Positions 58,365 to 58,925 of a stretch of 58,925 nt of DNA are shown piece after piece. The position numbers and the translations under genes are program-made. The stretch spans positions 1 through 58,925 of the forward strand of contig JAFTUF010000040.1 in the NCBI GenBank assembly GCA_017466405.1, given 5' to 3'. Origin of the DNA: Bacteroidales bacterium (GTDB lineage: Bacteria > Bacteroidota > Bacteroidia > Bacteroidales > F082). The stretch's first letter is position 1. Each line of letters starts with the position of its first letter. The notes beneath the pieces are model-generated. The model was given only the letters and a program-made list of their open reading frames with translations, did no database searches and was not told where the DNA came from.

Positions 58365-58925
58365 ATGGAATCAGTTACATTGTATCAATTCGATAACTTT
58401 GATATGGATACTTATATCATTATGTATCTATCGAAAACCTCAGCAAGAGGAACAAAATCACGCATTGTAATAGAAGGCAAGGTTATTTATTTACAAGACT
58501 TAATCATCCGAAAATCAATGTCTAACAAGGATACTGATGATTTTAGATTGCATAGTCAGATATTAAAGAACATCATCGGCGATGAATACAGCGCAATGCT
58601 CAGCACACTGATTGAAATGAAATACCTAAAGGAATCTGTCTGTGACTATAAATACATCAAAGGAAAACAGTCCAAGTGCTTTTCCATTGTTGAAGATAAA
58701 TACAAACATATAGTATCCACAACCACCTCTAACATAAAGATAAAGGAATACTTGGAAAAAGAAGAAGAACAACTTTTCCAATTTAGAAACAAATATGTCA
58801 TACCTGAAGTTGACGGACGCTATGGAAAGGATTTTCGAGTAACATATGAAAAATCACTTTGTAAAATTAAAATCGAGAAACCTGATGAGTTTGAACGGTA
58901 TATTCCAATCGCAATACAACTCCAA
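58365..58925 (+). CDS. Partial uncharacterised gene, cut by the window edge
   Basis: An open frame of 187 codons starting MESVTLYQFDNFDMDTYIIM and still open at the last base. The residues are Lys-, Glu- and Ile-rich with several short helical stretches (DFRLHSQILKNIIGDE, SNIKIKEYLEKEEEQLF). No family was recognised; the accessory surroundings would allow a replication or mobilisation protein, but nothing in the sequence shows it. Confidence 0.6.
   Translation, partial: MESVTLYQFDNFDMDTYIIMYLSKTSARGTKSRIVIEGKVIYLQDLIIRKSMSNKDTDDFRLHSQILKNIIGDEYSAMLSTLIEMKYLKESVCDYKYIKGKQSKCFSIVEDKYKHIVSTTTSNIKIKEYLEKEEEQLFQFRNKYVIPEVDGRYGKDFRVTYEKSLCKIKIEKPDEFERYIPIAIQLQ

Noticed and set aside
1-58925. tRNA or rRNA genes
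   Set aside because: No cloverleaf-like segment with a TPsiC-type motif and no rRNA-like sequence was seen on reading either strand; a dedicated tRNA search was not possible.

Overview
The window looks like a chromosomal segment of an anaerobic member of the Bacteroidales. The evidence is Bacteroidetes-type promoters (TAnnTTTG) in front of most transcription units, type IX secretion (T9SS) C-terminal sorting domains, Na+-pumping NQR, a Wolinella/Bacteroides-type fumarate reductase with one cytochrome b subunit, a tryptophanase closely resembling Bacteroides TnaA as I remember it, and a GH97 glycosidase. No tRNA, rRNA, CRISPR array or complete transposase was recognised. The family could not be fixed.

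Layout. 0.4-8 kb (minus): an ABC-F ATPase, a 1496-residue T9SS adhesin-like protein, QueD and a degenerate MntP-like membrane protein. 8-11 kb: tryptophanase with a long leader holding a candidate 20-codon leader peptide, then an AAA_14/DUF4143 ATPase. 11-28 kb (minus): an energy-metabolism block of a four-gene [FeFe]-hydrogenase and H2-sensing cluster, aspartate ammonia-lyase, nqrABCDEF, an SLC13-type dicarboxylate transporter and frdCAB. 29-36.5 kb (plus): GH97 lipoprotein, AspT-type transporter, LysR regulator and an SGNH/sialate-O-acetylesterase fusion. 36.5-44 kb: accessory genes (Bro/DinD-like protein, HTH plus membrane pair, two more AAA_14 ATPases, GNAT, TIGR04076-like protein, a PD-(D/E)XK-like nuclease candidate, a zinc-ribbon remnant). 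44-54 kb: M3 peptidase, umuDC, msrA, a small protein with a sorting-like tail, a second T9SS protein, free-Met-sulfoxide reductase and a flavodoxin/ferredoxin fusion. 54-58.9 kb: a fourth AAA_14 ATPase between 147-bp direct repeats, then unrecognised accessory genes and a gene cut by the window edge.

How the genes work together. AspA makes fumarate from aspartate, NQR moves NADH electrons to quinone while exporting Na+, FrdCAB uses quinol to reduce fumarate to succinate, and the SLC13 protein between the two complexes probably moves the C4 acids using the Na+ gradient. The neighbouring hydrogenase cluster pairs a probable catalytic group B enzyme with a PAS-bearing sensory homologue and a SpoIIE/PP2C phosphatase, suggesting H2-responsive signalling.

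The most unusual observations are (1) dispersed intergenic repeat words that have entered coding sequence, including the GH97 signal peptide and two in-frame insertions, and that supply or abut several stop codons; (2) a promoter-proximal 20-codon ORF ahead of tnaA; (3) distinct paired dyad or direct-repeat sites overlapping AAA_14 promoters, one site type being shared with a nuclease-like gene; and (4) a terminator-promoter repeat duplicated on both sides of an AAA_14 gene.
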